A stretch of DNA of 64,000 bases from an uncultured Alphaproteobacteria bacterium. Lineage in GTDB: Bacteria > Pseudomonadota > Alphaproteobacteria > RF32 > CAG-239. The notes under the pieces are model-generated. The model searched no databases. It saw only the letters and a program-made list of their open reading frames with translations, and was not told where the DNA came from. Location: the NCBI GenBank assembly GCA_944392835.1, contig CALXYB010000007.1:22921-86920 (forward strand). The letters run 5' to 3'. How positions within the stretch are numbered: position 1 is the first letter of the stretch; each line of letters starts with the position of its first letter. Below are positions 1 to 9,686 of the stretch, one piece after another. Position numbers and translations under genes: made by a program.

Positions 1-1371
1 CGGTGTGGTGAAATGTTGCTCAGGGATGATGTCGCCTTTATTGACATTTTCGCCATTTTCAACATTTGGCAAAATGCGGTTCTCATCATCTTCATCACTA
101 TCGTCTTTGCTTTCCTGATAGAGTTTGAGGAAGCCGTCAAAGTCAATGACTTGTCCTGTCGCACGCAAAATGATTTTTTCATCGGCAGAGGAAGAATCAA
201 TTACAACTTTATCCAAAACGGCCGGATTCATTTGGCAAGCAACAGTGCGTTTCCATATCAGCTCATAGAGCTTATGAGCATCAGAATCAAGCTTGGCTTC
301 CAATTTCTTTGGCGTGTCGGTTACGTGAGCCGGGCGGATAGCTTCGTGTGCTTCTTGAGCGTTTTTAGATTTGGTCTTGTATTCTTTGGCAACTTTAGGC
401 AGATAAGCCTCGCCGAAGTATTTTACAATAACCTCGCGGCAAGCCGTAATAGCTTCTTGTGAGAGGTTAACCGCATCGGTACGCATATAAGTGATATAAC
501 CATCTTCGTATAGTTTTTGAGCTACTTGCATGGTTTTCTTCGCGCTAAACCTTAACTTTCTTGCAGCCTCTTGTTGTAGGGTTGAGGTTGTGAACGGCGG
601 TGCCGGATACCGGTTGGCTTTTTTGCGCTCAACATTGGCAATGTGAAATTCCTGAGCCTCAATCTTGGCTTTGGCTTCTAAGGCCTTGGCTTCGGTATTG
701 AGGTCAAATTTTTCAAGCTTTTTGCCATCTAAGGTTATTAAGTGTGAGCGAATCAGCGCCTGAGTTTTGGTGATGAGGTCTACATCAACCGTCCAATATT
801 CTTCGGGTTTGAATTTTTCAATTTCGTTTTCGCGGTCGCAAATCAGGCGCAGGGCAACGGATTGGACACGTCCTGCCGATTTTGAGCCGGGGAGTTTGCG
901 CCATAAAACCGGTGAAAGCGTGAAACCAACCAAATAATCCAATGCGCGGCGCGCCATATAGGCCGAAACCAAATTGTTGTCAATCTGACGCGGGTTTTTG
1001 ATGGCTTCGGTAACTGCCGATTTGGTGATTTCGTGAAAGACGACGCGTTCAATTTTTTTGTCTTTGATTTTTTTGCGTGCGGTTAGTTCTTCCAAAATAT
1101 GCCATGCGATTGCTTCTCCCTCTCTATCCGGGTCGGATGCGAGGACAATCGTATCACAGTCTTTGAGGGCGGTTATGATATCATTGAGGCGTTTTTTGCC
1201 GCCGGAGCTTAGCTCCCAGGTCATGGCAAAGTTGTCATCCGGATTGACGGAGCCGTCTTTGCTCGGAAGATCTCGGATATGACCGAAGCTGGCCAGAACT
1301 TTGTAATCTGAACCTAAGTATTTGTTGATGGTTTTGGCTTTGGCAGGGGACTCAACGATAACTAACTTCAT
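1..1371 (-). CDS. topA: DNA topoisomerase I, C-terminal part missing at window edge
   Basis: Type IA topoisomerase that relaxes negative supercoils through a 5'-phosphotyrosine intermediate. Reading from 1371 the protein starts MKLVIVESPAKA, the TOPRIM start with the acidic Glu at residue 7. The second TOPRIM motif DPDREGEA lies near residue 80. The active-site motif YITYMRTDA places the catalytic Tyr at residue 295, followed by the HEAIRPA motif. About 457 codons are visible; the remainder and any zinc-finger C-terminus lie beyond base 1. The start ATG overlaps the dprA stop in an ATGA, so translation is probably coupled. Gene order plsY-dprA-topA is common in Alphaproteobacteria. Confidence 0.97.
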   Translation of the reverse strand, partial: MKLVIVESPAKAKTINKYLGSDYKVLASFGHIRDLPSKDGSVNPDDNFAMTWELSSGGKKRLNDIITALKDCDTIVLASDPDREGEAIAWHILEELTARKKIKDKKIERVVFHEITKSAVTEAIKNPRQIDNNLVSAYMARRALDYLVGFTLSPVLWRKLPGSKSAGRVQSVALRLICDRENEIEKFKPEEYWTVDVDLITKTQALIRSHLITLDGKKLEKFDLNTEAKALEAKAKIEAQEFHIANVERKKANRYPAPPFTTSTLQQEAARKLRFSAKKTMQVAQKLYEDGYITYMRTDAVNLSQEAITACREVIVKYFGEAYLPKVAKEYKTKSKNAQEAHEAIRPAHVTDTPKKLEAKLDSDAHKLYELIWKRTVACQMNPAVLDKVVIDSSSADEKIILRATGQVIDFDGFLKLYQESKDDSDEDDENRILPNVENGENVNKGDIIPEQHFTTP

Positions 1372-2519
1372 GATGCGTCTTTCTTTGCTTTTTTGATTAA
1401 TGCCACTTTGTTGCCGACTTGGCGCTCAATCCGACCGTCCATCTCAAGTTCCAAGAGCTCTAAAGAAACCGTTGCAGAATCCAGCCCCGTTGCACGAATT
1501 ATCTCATCAACATAAACGCCTTCCGCCGTCAAACAGTCTATGACTTTGAGCTCGGATTTTGAAGTGTCCGACTGTTGTGGAATATCAACATTATTTTTTA
1601 CTTTGTCAAGCGGTTTTGCAAATAAATCATCTTGAGCTGTTTGTGGGCGGGGCTTTATTTTTTTGTGGCGGCTTAAGTTTAGGTTGCTTAAAATATCTTC
1701 TGCATTTTCGGCCAAAAAAGCTCCTTCGCGAATCAGTTTGTTCGGACCTGCCGCTCGGGCTTCAATCGGGGAACCAGGGACGGCAAAAACATCTCTTCCT
1801 TGTTCTAAAGCCAAACGAGCCGTAATTAAGGAGCCGGAATGAATGCCGGCCTCAACAACCAAGGTTGCATCAGCCAAAGCAGAGACAATGCGGTTACGGC
1901 GCGGAAAGTTGTTGCTTTGTGCACTCGTACCAAGCAAAAATTCTGAAACGACAGCTCCTTGTTCGGCAATTTGTTCGTAAACGGCTTGGTTCTCTGCCGG
2001 ATAGACAACATCTGCTCCCGTGCCTAAAACGGCGATGGTTGGGCCTTGTTGATTGAGGGCATACATAGCTCCTTTATGAGCGGCCGTATCTATTCCTCTG
2101 GCCATACCCGAGATAACCAAAACATCAGAATTGGTTAGGTCATAGGCGATTTTGGAGGCTAATTTTCTGCCGTTGATGGAGGCGTTGCGCGCGCCGACAA
2201 TGGCTACAGAAGGCGTATGGTTTAAAATATCTGTTCGGCCCAAAACATAAATAAACGGCGGAGCATCTTCCAGTTCGCGCAGTTTTTGCGGGTAGGCCGA
2301 ATCATCAAAAGCCAGCAACTTAATGTTTTTGCTTTGAGCTAATTTGAGTTCGTGTTCGGCTTGAGCTTCCGAAAAAGGACGGAATTTTGGCGGCAGATTT
2401 TTCAGGGCTTCTGCTGCCGTATGATAGTTGTTCAGCAGTTTGTAAAAACTTATCGGCCCGATGCCTTCCGTATTTATCAGCCGAAGGCGCGCCAGAATTT
2501 CCGTCTCTGATTGTGCCAA
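1368..2519 (-). CDS. dprA: DNA-processing protein DprA (Smf)
   Basis: Loads RecA onto incoming single-stranded DNA during natural transformation. The 383-aa protein has an N-terminal helix-hairpin-like region, the Rossmann-type core with SGMARGIDTAAHKGAM and GTGADVVYPAEN, the motif SGSLITARLALEQGR, and a C-terminal winged-helix domain after a linker at about residue 310. The start is a TTG two bases after the plsY stop, and the stop overlaps the topA ATG. Together with comEC at 15.5 kb it suggests at least a partial DNA-uptake system. Established family; start codon choice is inferred. Confidence 0.95.
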   Translation of the reverse strand: MAQSETEILARLRLINTEGIGPISFYKLLNNYHTAAEALKNLPPKFRPFSEAQAEHELKLAQSKNIKLLAFDDSAYPQKLRELEDAPPFIYVLGRTDILNHTPSVAIVGARNASINGRKLASKIAYDLTNSDVLVISGMARGIDTAAHKGAMYALNQQGPTIAVLGTGADVVYPAENQAVYEQIAEQGAVVSEFLLGTSAQSNNFPRRNRIVSALADATLVVEAGIHSGSLITARLALEQGRDVFAVPGSPIEARAAGPNKLIREGAFLAENAEDILSNLNLSRHKKIKPRPQTAQDDLFAKPLDKVKNNVDIPQQSDTSKSELKVIDCLTAEGVYVDEIIRATGLDSATVSLELLELEMDGRIERQVGNKVALIKKAKKDAS

Positions 2520-2521
2520 GG

Positions 2522-3163
2522 TTATTTCTTCTTAAAAGTTATTTTGCTTTCTTCGCCTTTGAGAAGCCGTCTGATGTTGGCATGATGGCGGATGATGACC
2601 AAAACAGCGATGAAGCTGTAGAAGATGGCATAGACCGGCTCAACCAAAAAGAAGGAAAAAACCGGAACGGAAACCGCCGCGGTCAGTGCTGCCAGGGAAG
2701 AATAGCGGAACAAAAAGGCCATAATCAACCAAACACCGAAAGCCAAAAGTCCTAAGTGCCAGTTGGTTACCAAAATGAAACCAAAAGCCGAAGCAACGCC
2801 TTTGCCGCCTTTGAACTTGAGCCAAACGGGGAAGTTGTGTCCTAAAACGCCTAAGCAACCGGCAACCAAAGATGCAACAATATTTAATTGAGTGAACAAA
2901 CCGAAAAAGACATAGTCCGTTGCCGGAACAAATTTATAAGCCAGCCAAGCGGCAAAACCTGCTTTGAATGCATCTAAGATAACTGTCAGCAAAGCCAGAG
3001 TTTTGTTGCCGGTGCGCAAAACATTGGTGGCGCCAATGTTGCCAGAGCCGATTTTTCTAATGTCTCCATAGCCGGCCATGCGGGTCAAGACCAAACCAAA
3101 AGGAATGGAGCCAAGCAAATAGCCGCCCAAAGCGCAAAGCAATAAAACCGTGTGAATAGTCAT
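2522..3163 (-). CDS. plsY: acyl-phosphate:glycerol-3-phosphate acyltransferase PlsY
   Basis: Integral inner-membrane enzyme that transfers the acyl group of acyl-phosphate to glycerol-3-phosphate, making lysophosphatidate, the first step of phospholipid synthesis. At 213 aa it has the usual length. It has five to seven hydrophobic segments and the family motifs GSIPFGLVLTR, then GSGNIGATNVLR (residues about 42-53) and the glycine-rich GKGVASAFG (about 120-128). First gene of the plsY-dprA-topA run and divergent from pyrH across a 193-bp gap that holds the pyrH promoter. Confidence 0.95.
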   Translation of the reverse strand: MTIHTVLLLCALGGYLLGSIPFGLVLTRMAGYGDIRKIGSGNIGATNVLRTGNKTLALLTVILDAFKAGFAAWLAYKFVPATDYVFFGLFTQLNIVASLVAGCLGVLGHNFPVWLKFKGGKGVASAFGFILVTNWHLGLLAFGVWLIMAFLFRYSSLAALTAAVSVPVFSFFLVEPVYAIFYSFIAVLVIIRHHANIRRLLKGEESKITFKKK

Positions 3164-3291
3164 CTCTTATGTCCTTATAAAATTTGAATTTAATTCATTC
3201 ATAAACTTATTGCCGCTTTTTTGCAATTCTATTTTTGTTTACTTGTGAATTGAGTTCGGCATATTTTTTTCTGAAGAAAAGTGTAAAAATA

Positions 3292-3320
3292 TTGATGACA
3301 AAGCCAATTATTCAGATAAT
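3292..3320 (+). promoter_or_regulatory. sigma70-type promoter for the pyrH operon
   Basis: TTGATG at 3292-3297 and GATAAT at 3315-3320 are separated by 17 bases, which fits a housekeeping promoter reading into pyrH 37 bases downstream. A GAGG ribosome binding site lies at 3348-3351. Match to consensus is by eye only. Confidence 0.5.
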
Positions 3321-3356
3321 ATAGCCCGTAACTATAGTTATATTCGCGAGGAATTT

Positions 3357-4070
3357 ATGAAGCCCAAATATAAACGTATATTGCTCAAGCTCTCAGGCGA
3401 GGGGCTTATGGGTGATAAGAGTTTCGGAATGTCTGCCGAAGTGATTGCCGCTTTGGCCGAGCAGATTAAGGCCGTGCATGACAGCAGGGTGGAGATTTGT
3501 GTCGTGGTTGGCGGCGGAAATATTTTTCGGGGAGCTAAAGAAGCATCTAAAGGAATGAACCGGACAGTGGCTGATCAGGTTGGAATGCTGGCAACGGTGA
3601 TGAATGCTTTGTATGTGCAGAGCGCTTTGGAAAAAATAGGCGTTTCGGCAAGGGTAATGTCAGGTATTCAGATTCCGGCAGTTTGTGAAACTTATATTTA
3701 TCGTCGTGCGGTAAGGCATCTGGAAAAAGGCAGAGTTATTATTTTTGCCGGCGGAACGGGTAATCCTTATTTTACAACAGATACAGGGGCTGCTTTGAGA
3801 GCTTCCGAAATGCAGTGTGACGTACTTTTGAAGGCGACGCAGGTGGACGGTGTTTATGACAGCGATCCTAAACAAAACAAACAAGCAAAGAAATTTGAAG
3901 AGATTACGTATGACGAGGTTATTTCTCGTCAGTTGAAGGTTATGGATACGGCGGCTGTGGCTCTGGCCAGAGAGAATAATATTCCGATTGTGGTCTTTGC
4001 TCAGGTTGGTAAAGATGCTCTGGCTGATGCGGTTTGCGGTAAAGGAAAATTTACAATTATCAAAAAATGA
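3357..4070 (+). CDS. pyrH: UMP kinase
   Basis: Phosphorylates UMP to UDP with ATP in pyrimidine nucleotide synthesis; bacterial hexameric amino-acid-kinase fold. The 237-aa sequence shows KLSGEGLMG near the start (phosphate loop), the GGGNIFRG motif, and the GTGNPYFTTDTGAALRA segment typical of bacterial PyrH, then the DGVYDSDP nucleotide-binding stretch. Preceded by a GAGG ribosome binding site. It leads the run pyrH-frr-uppS-cdsA-rseP-bamA, and only 10 bases separate it from frr. Confidence 0.98.
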   Translation: MKPKYKRILLKLSGEGLMGDKSFGMSAEVIAALAEQIKAVHDSRVEICVVVGGGNIFRGAKEASKGMNRTVADQVGMLATVMNALYVQSALEKIGVSARVMSGIQIPAVCETYIYRRAVRHLEKGRVIIFAGGTGNPYFTTDTGAALRASEMQCDVLLKATQVDGVYDSDPKQNKQAKKFEEITYDEVISRQLKVMDTAAVALARENNIPIVVFAQVGKDALADAVCGKGKFTIIKK

Positions 4071-4080
4071 GGAATAAATA

Positions 4081-4644
4081 ATGGCTGATTATAATGATAT
4101 TAAAAATGATGCAAAAACCAGAATGGAGAAAAGCTTGGAAGCTTTGAAGTCTGATTTTGGCGGTTTGCGCGCGGGCAGAGCCCATGCCAGTTTGTTGGAC
4201 GGAATTATGGTTGAGGCTTATGGCTCAATGACACCGTTGTCTCAGGTCGGAACAATCTCGGTGCCTGATGCACGTACATTGTCTGTCAGTGTTTGGGACA
4301 GAGGTTTGGCTAAAAGCGTTGAGAAAGCTTTGAGAGAATCGGAGTTGGGCTTAAATCCGGCATCTGACGGACAGCTTATTCGTATTCCTATTCCGCCGCT
4401 TTCTGAAGAGCGCCGCAAAGAGTTGGTTAAAATTGCCGGAAAATATGCCGAGCAGGGAAAAGTTGCTGTTAGAAATGTACGCCGCGATGCTTTGGATGGA
4501 ATTAAAAAGCTGAAAAAAGATAATGAAATCTCTGAAGATGAGGAAAAGAGATTTGAAAATGAAATCCAGAAGTTGACGGATGAGACCATCAAAAAGATGG
4601 ATGAGGCTTTTGCAACCAAAGAAAAAGATATTATGCAGGTTTAA
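4081..4644 (+). CDS. frr: ribosome recycling factor
   Basis: Splits post-termination ribosomes with EF-G. The 187-aa protein has the family length and all-helical/beta two-domain pattern: [14 protein letters not shown] near residue 32, then the [18 protein letters not shown] motif at about residues 102-120, and a charged C-terminal helix. Same operon as pyrH, with a GAGG-like site before the ATG. Confidence 0.98.
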   Translation: MADYNDIKNDAKTRMEKSLEALKSDFGGLRAGRAHASLLDGIMVEAYGSMTPLSQVGTISVPDARTLSVSVWDRGLAKSVEKALRESELGLNPASDGQLIRIPIPPLSEERRKELVKIAGKYAEQGKVAVRNVRRDALDGIKKLKKDNEISEDEEKRFENEIQKLTDETIKKMDEAFATKEKDIMQV

Positions 4645-4660
4645 GCAAGGATTGAGGTTG

Positions 4661-4683
4661 GGCTGTCGGTGTAATCGGCAGCT
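4661..4683 (+). other. hairpin between frr and uppS
   Basis: GCTGTCG (4662-4668) and CGGCAGC (4676-4682) form a seven-pair stem with one G-U pair around a 7-base loop. Only a short T-run follows about 4 bases later, so it is a weak terminator or an RNA-processing/attenuation point in the 88-base gap before uppS. Confidence 0.4.
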
Positions 4684-4732
4684 CAGCTTTTGCTTGTGTG
4701 TTTTGTTTTAGAACGAAGTTAAGGTAAAAATT

Positions 4733-5443
4733 TTGAGCAAGGACGAAAATAAGTTACGGCATTTGGCCATTATTATGGACGGCAACGGAAGATGGGCGAC
4801 CAAACGTGGTTTGCCTCGTTCTATGGGACACAAAAAAGGTGCCGAAGTCGTCAAAGAAATTACAAGAGCGGCGGGTGAGCTCGGTGTTGAGTTTTTGACT
4901 TTGTATGCTTTCTCTACCGAAAACTGGAACAGAAGTGAAGATGAGGTGCAAACTCTGATGGGACTTCTGCGCGATTATTTGAAAAGTGATTTGAAAGAAG
5001 TTCAGGAAAATAATGTGCGAATCCGCTTTATTGGCGAAAGAGAGATGCTTGATGCCGATATTGTTCAGAAAATGGCTGAGATTGAAAGCGAAACGCTCAA
5101 AAATACGGGTATGACACTTTGTATTGCTTTAAGTTATGGTTCCAGACAAGAAATTGTGAATGCCGTGAAGAAAACGGCTGCGCTTGTAAAAGAGGGTGAT
5201 ATTTCGCTCAATGATATTGATGTGAAATTGTTTTCTGATATGCTCTACACCAAAGATATTCCTGATCCGGATTTGGTGGTAAGAACTAGCGGTGAGCAGA
5301 GAATCAGTAACTATTTGTTATGGCAGATTGCATATTCCGAGTTTTATTTTACGGATGTTTTGTGGCCTGATTTTAATAAAAAGTTGCTGGAAGATATTAT
5401 TGCCGAGTTTAACAAAAGGGAGAGACGATATGGAAAAGCCTAA
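4733..5443 (+). CDS. uppS: undecaprenyl diphosphate synthase (cis-prenyltransferase)
   Basis: Condenses isopentenyl diphosphate onto farnesyl diphosphate to make C55-PP, the lipid carrier for peptidoglycan and LPS sugars. The 236-aa sequence shows the catalytic IMDGNGRWA motif near residue 14, TLYAFSTENW, and the C-terminal RTSGEQRISNYLLWQ and EFYFTDVLWP motifs. The start is TTG at 4733 with AAGG 8 bases upstream; the next in-frame ATG falls inside the catalytic motif and is too late. The stop lies 11 bases inside cdsA. Confidence 0.97.
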   Translation: MSKDENKLRHLAIIMDGNGRWATKRGLPRSMGHKKGAEVVKEITRAAGELGVEFLTLYAFSTENWNRSEDEVQTLMGLLRDYLKSDLKEVQENNVRIRFIGEREMLDADIVQKMAEIESETLKNTGMTLCIALSYGSRQEIVNAVKKTAALVKEGDISLNDIDVKLFSDMLYTKDIPDPDLVVRTSGEQRISNYLLWQIAYSEFYFTDVLWPDFNKKLLEDIIAEFNKRERRYGKA

Positions 5444-6224
5444 GAAGAGTTCTTTGTTTAAACGAGTGGTGACGGCTGTTGTCTTAGCCCCTTTAACAAT
5501 AGGTTTGATTTATGCCGGAACACCTTGGATTAATGTTTTGGCTTTGGTGTTTGGCTCTATGCTTTCTTGGGAATGGGCGCATATGGTGCCGAATAAAAAT
5601 ACCCCGGTTTTTGCTACAATCTATACAACATCTTTGGCCGCATCCGTGTTGTTGAGTTGTCCGTTGGCTATTGCTGTGGTTATTGTCGGTGCAACTTTGC
5701 TGGCATGGCTGAAGGCTAAAGGCGAGGAGCGTCGTAATTTGTTGACTTTGGGCGTGCCCTATATATCGCTTGGTATCGGCTCTTTGATTTGGTTATTTAA
5801 TACGGTTGGTTTTGTGACCACTTTGTGGTTCTTGATTATGGTTTGGTGTGTTGATATCGGCGGTTATGTTGTTGGCTGTAATCTGAAGGGGCCGAAGCTT
5901 GCGCCGAAAATCAGCCCGAATAAGACTTGGTCAGGTTTAATCGGTGGAGTTATGTTCTCGGTTATTGCCAGTGTAGTCTTTTCTCATTTGTTTGGGTTGC
6001 ATTCCAATACGTTGTTCTATGCTGTATTCGGCGGCGTGATTGCCGTTGTTGCGCAGATAGGAGATCTGGTAGAATCGTATATTAAACGCAGTATCGGAAT
6101 TAAGGATTCCAGTAATCTGATTCCGGGACACGGCGGCGTGTTTGACCGAGTAGATGGTTTGATTTTCTCGGCACCTTTGGTGGTTTTGTGGTTTAAGTTT
6201 GGATTGATGTTGTTTGAGGTTTAA
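5430..6224 (+). CDS. cdsA: phosphatidate cytidylyltransferase
   Basis: Makes CDP-diacylglycerol from phosphatidate and CTP in the inner membrane, feeding phospholipid synthesis. I place the start at ATG 5430 (264 aa, MEKPKKSS) because a GGGAGAGA ribosome binding site precedes it; an in-frame extension upstream only re-reads uppS. About seven membrane segments are visible and the CTP-transferase signature appears near the C-terminus (SPNKTWSGLIGG, then GDLVESYIKRSIGIKDSS and LIPGHGGVFDRVDG). Overlaps the end of uppS by 14 bases. Confidence 0.96.
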   Translation: MEKPKKSSLFKRVVTAVVLAPLTIGLIYAGTPWINVLALVFGSMLSWEWAHMVPNKNTPVFATIYTTSLAASVLLSCPLAIAVVIVGATLLAWLKAKGEERRNLLTLGVPYISLGIGSLIWLFNTVGFVTTLWFLIMVWCVDIGGYVVGCNLKGPKLAPKISPNKTWSGLIGGVMFSVIASVVFSHLFGLHSNTLFYAVFGGVIAVVAQIGDLVESYIKRSIGIKDSSNLIPGHGGVFDRVDGLIFSAPLVVLWFKFGLMLFEV

Positions 6225-6230
6225 GTAAAA

Positions 6231-7361
6231 ATGGATTGGCTGATTAACGCAATTTATTATGTTGTGCCGTTTGTTGTTGTCTTAGGCGTATTGGTTTTTG
6301 TGCATGAGCTGGGACATTTTTTTGTAGCCAGAATGTGCGGTGTGAAGGTTGATGTCTTTTCCATAGGCTTTGGTAAAGAGCTTTGGGGACGGAGAGACAA
6401 GCACGGAACATATTGGAAAATTGCGGCTGTTCCTTTAGGCGGATATTGCCAGTTTTTGGGTGATGATGATGCGGCTTCCAGCGGAGAGAGTAAAGCAGCA
6501 GAACTGAGCGAGGAAGAGAAAAAATATACATTCCAGTTTCAAAGCCCGTTCAAGAAATTGATTATTGCATTGGCTGGACCTTTGGCAAACTATTTGTTCG
6601 CGATTTTGATTTTTGCAGGTATTTTTTTCTTGCTCGGCAAAATGACTTTTCCGCCAATTGTCGGTGAGGTATTTGAAAATTCTGCGGCAGCTAAAGCCGG
6701 AATTATTCCTAATGACAGAATCCTGACAATCAATGGAAACAAGATTGAAAGTTTTGATGATATCAGAAAAGAAGTTGATTTGACTGTTTCTAATGAGATT
6801 GTGGTTGAGATATTGCGTGACGGAAAAGAAATGCGTTTGCAATTTCCTCTTTCCGAGTTGGAGGTTCCAGAGGCTAACGGAACGATGAGCAAGCGTCCGA
6901 TGCTTGGTATTCAATCAGTTAATGTTATTGAGTTAAACCATGAGAAGTTGTCTTTGTTTGAGGCATTTAAGGAAGCTGGGCTGGAGGCTTGGAATGTTAC
7001 CGAAGCAACTTTGCGCGGTGTCGGGCAGATGATTACGGGAAAACGTAGCGGCGAAGAAATTGGCGGAATTATCAGAATTGCCGAAATGTCCGGTGATATT
7101 TCTAAGCAAAGCGGTATCTTGGATCTTATTGTTTTTATGGCTTTGTTGTCCATTAATTTAGGTTTAATTAATCTTTTTCCGATACCTGTTTTGGATGGAG
7201 GACATATTGTTATTTATCTGGCTGAGATTGTGGTCGGTAAAGAGATTAATGCAAATGTTAAAGATGCTTTGTTTAAGGTTGGTTTCAGCCTGATTGTGGC
7301 GTTGATGATTTTTGCAACTTGGAATGACTTTGTTCGGTTGTTTCACCGTTGGTTTGCTTAA
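6231..7361 (+). CDS. rseP: site-2 zinc metalloprotease RseP/MmpA
   Basis: Intramembrane protease that cleaves anti-sigma factors and leftover signal peptides. The 376-aa protein has HELGH at residues 25-29 in the first membrane segment, a single PDZ domain at about residues 125-205, and the second active-site motif LFPIPVLDGGH near residue 315 with the zinc-binding Asp. One PDZ domain rather than two fits the alphaproteobacterial MmpA form. It may process the small anti-sigma protein at 51.1 kb; that link is only an inference. Seven bases separate it from cdsA. Confidence 0.96.
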   Translation: MDWLINAIYYVVPFVVVLGVLVFVHELGHFFVARMCGVKVDVFSIGFGKELWGRRDKHGTYWKIAAVPLGGYCQFLGDDDAASSGESKAAELSEEEKKYTFQFQSPFKKLIIALAGPLANYLFAILIFAGIFFLLGKMTFPPIVGEVFENSAAAKAGIIPNDRILTINGNKIESFDDIRKEVDLTVSNEIVVEILRDGKEMRLQFPLSELEVPEANGTMSKRPMLGIQSVNVIELNHEKLSLFEAFKEAGLEAWNVTEATLRGVGQMITGKRSGEEIGGIIRIAEMSGDISKQSGILDLIVFMALLSINLGLINLFPIPVLDGGHIVIYLAEIVVGKEINANVKDALFKVGFSLIVALMIFATWNDFVRLFHRWFA

Positions 7362-7393
7362 AACAGGCCTGTGTTGATGAGGAATATTAAGAA

Positions 7394-9658
7394 ATGAAAA
7401 AATTATATTTTGGGACTTGTTTGTTTGCGTTGCTTTTGAGCCATGAGGTTTCGGCGGCAGATGTTTATGTCAGCCAGATTGCGGTGAAAGGCTTGGAACG
7501 TGTGGAACCGGAGACGGTGGCTTCATATCTGAATATTAAAAAAGGCGAAAATGTAAGCCAAGAGCAGTTGGATGCTTCCTTAAAGCAGCTTTATGAGACG
7601 GGCTTGTTTAATGATGTGGTCTTTAATATGTCGCAAGATGGAACGCTTTTGATTCAGGTGAGCGAGAATCCGATTGTGAACAAGCGTGTGTTTGACGGAA
7701 ATGATAAAGTTGATGACAGTATCTTGGAAACTGAAGTTCAGCTTGCTTCAGGTTCAATCTACAATCGGGCGAAAGTACAGGCTGATGTGCAGCGCATTTT
7801 GGAGGTTTATAAACGTGCCGGTCGTTATGCCGTGGTGGTTGAGCCAAAAATCATTAAGCGTGACCAAAACAGAGTGGATTTGATTTATGAAATTGATGAA
7901 GGTCCGGCAGCGGCAATTACTAAAGTGAACTTTGTCGGTAACGTGCATTATTCAGATGAGGATTTGTCTAACGAGATTATGAGTAAAGAGAGCCGTTGGT
8001 ACAGAATCTTCTCCAGTGCGGAGAATTATGATCCCGAAAAAACAAATTATGATAAGGAACTTTTGCGCCGTTTTTATGTTAAACGCGGTTATGCCGATTT
8101 TCGTGTTGTTTCTGCCATTGCGGAACTTAGTCCGGACAAAAAGTCTTTTGTTTTGACCTTTGTTTTGGACGAAGGTAAGCGCTATAAGATTAACAGCGTT
8201 ACCATTAAGTCTCAGCTTGAGGATGTTCAGGTTGAGCCTTTGTATGAAGAAGTTTTGTTCAAAAAAGGCGATTGGTATAATGCTGAGTTGGTTGAAAAAT
8301 CCGTTTATGATATTACGGATGAGTTGGGCAAGAAAGGTTTTGCCTTTGTGGATGTTGTGCCTGAGCTGACCAAAAATACACAAACAGGTGATTTGGATGT
8401 GGTCTTTGATATTAGAGAAGGCGACAGAATCTTTGTTAACCGTATTAATATTCATGGTAACACACGTACGCATGATGAGGTTATCCGCAGAGAGTTCAGA
8501 ATTGATGAAGGTGATGCCTTTAACCCTGCGAAAATCAGAGCATCTCGCAGAAATGTGGAGAATCTGGATTACTTTAGCAAGATTGATATTAATACCGTGC
8601 CGACTGATGATGAGAACAAGGCTGATATTGATGTGAAAGTGGAAGAAAAATCTACCGGATATTTTAATGTCGGTGTCGGATATTCTACAATCAATGGTGC
8701 TTTGGTCAGAGCCGGTGTTACTGAAAACAACTTCCAAGGAAAAGGACAGCAGTTGGGTATTGATGTTGGTGTATCCCAAGAGACATCTGACTATAATTTG
8801 AGTTTTACCGAGCCTTATTTCTTGGGAAGACGTTTGAGCGCCGGTGCGGATTTGTTCAGAACAGAGCAAGACTACCAAGATGAAGGTTCTTACGATACGG
8901 AAAGTACGGGCGGAAGAATCCGTTTTGGTTGGAATTATACGGATAACTTGGCTCACTATGCACGTTATACATTACGCGAAGATAAGATCAGCAATGTTGA
9001 TCGCTCTGCTTCCGTTTATATTAAGGAAGAAGAGGGTACATCTTCCGCTTCGGTTATCGGTCAGACTTTGGTCTATGATAAACGCGATAGCGCGATTAAT
9101 CCGAAAGAGGGTTATTATTTGTCATTTGGTAATGATATCGCCGGTCTGGGCGGAGATGAAAAATATCTGCGCTTTGATGGTAAGGTCTATACTTATTATA
9201 CTTTAGCAGATTATTATACCTTCAAACTGTTTGTTAATGCCGGATATATTGAAGGTTATGGTGATGAGAATGTTCGTTTGTCTCAGCGTTATTATCTGGG
9301 CGGTTCTACTTTGCGCGGTTTTGATACTGCAGGTATCGGTGCTCGTGATAAGTATACCAAAGATGCGTTGGGTGGTAACTGGATGGTTTATTCCGGTGCG
9401 GAGATGTCTTTCCCGATTGGTTTAGACGAGCTCGGTGTTAAAGGACGCACGTTTGTTGATATGGGTATGCTTGGTAAGCCGGATGATATTGACCGTGCAA
9501 TTGTTGAATATTCGTCATCGCCGCGTGTTGCTGCCGGTTTCGGTTTCACATGGCAGTCTCCGATGGGGCAGATTGATGTTGATATTGCTTTCCCGATTGT
9601 TAAGGAAGATTATGATGAAACTCAGACCTTCCGTTTGAACTTCGGTAGCCGTCTCTAA
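7394..9658 (+). CDS. bamA: outer-membrane assembly protein BamA
   Basis: Central subunit of the BAM complex that inserts beta-barrels in the outer membrane. The 754-aa precursor has a signal peptide ending near residue 22, five POTRA repeats over about residues 23-420, and an Omp85 barrel with the conserved loop-6 motif GGSTLRGFD. Its place after rseP and before lpxD-fabZ-lpxA is the classical order. The last residues are NFGSRL: the final residue is Leu rather than the usual aromatic, a small oddity in the C-terminal beta-signal. Confidence 0.97.
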   Translation: MKKLYFGTCLFALLLSHEVSAADVYVSQIAVKGLERVEPETVASYLNIKKGENVSQEQLDASLKQLYETGLFNDVVFNMSQDGTLLIQVSENPIVNKRVFDGNDKVDDSILETEVQLASGSIYNRAKVQADVQRILEVYKRAGRYAVVVEPKIIKRDQNRVDLIYEIDEGPAAAITKVNFVGNVHYSDEDLSNEIMSKESRWYRIFSSAENYDPEKTNYDKELLRRFYVKRGYADFRVVSAIAELSPDKKSFVLTFVLDEGKRYKINSVTIKSQLEDVQVEPLYEEVLFKKGDWYNAELVEKSVYDITDELGKKGFAFVDVVPELTKNTQTGDLDVVFDIREGDRIFVNRINIHGNTRTHDEVIRREFRIDEGDAFNPAKIRASRRNVENLDYFSKIDINTVPTDDENKADIDVKVEEKSTGYFNVGVGYSTINGALVRAGVTENNFQGKGQQLGIDVGVSQETSDYNLSFTEPYFLGRRLSAGADLFRTEQDYQDEGSYDTESTGGRIRFGWNYTDNLAHYARYTLREDKISNVDRSASVYIKEEEGTSSASVIGQTLVYDKRDSAINPKEGYYLSFGNDIAGLGGDEKYLRFDGKVYTYYTLADYYTFKLFVNAGYIEGYGDENVRLSQRYYLGGSTLRGFDTAGIGARDKYTKDALGGNWMVYSGAEMSFPIGLDELGVKGRTFVDMGMLGKPDDIDRAIVEYSSSPRVAAGFGFTWQSPMGQIDVDIAFPIVKEDYDETQTFRLNFGSRL

Positions 9659-9686
9659 GAGATGAGAATTTTTGAGGAGAAGAAAA

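Noticed and set aside
7952..8956. 334-codon minus-strand open frame opposite bamA
   Set aside because: Shadow of a well-supported gene; no recognisable motif.
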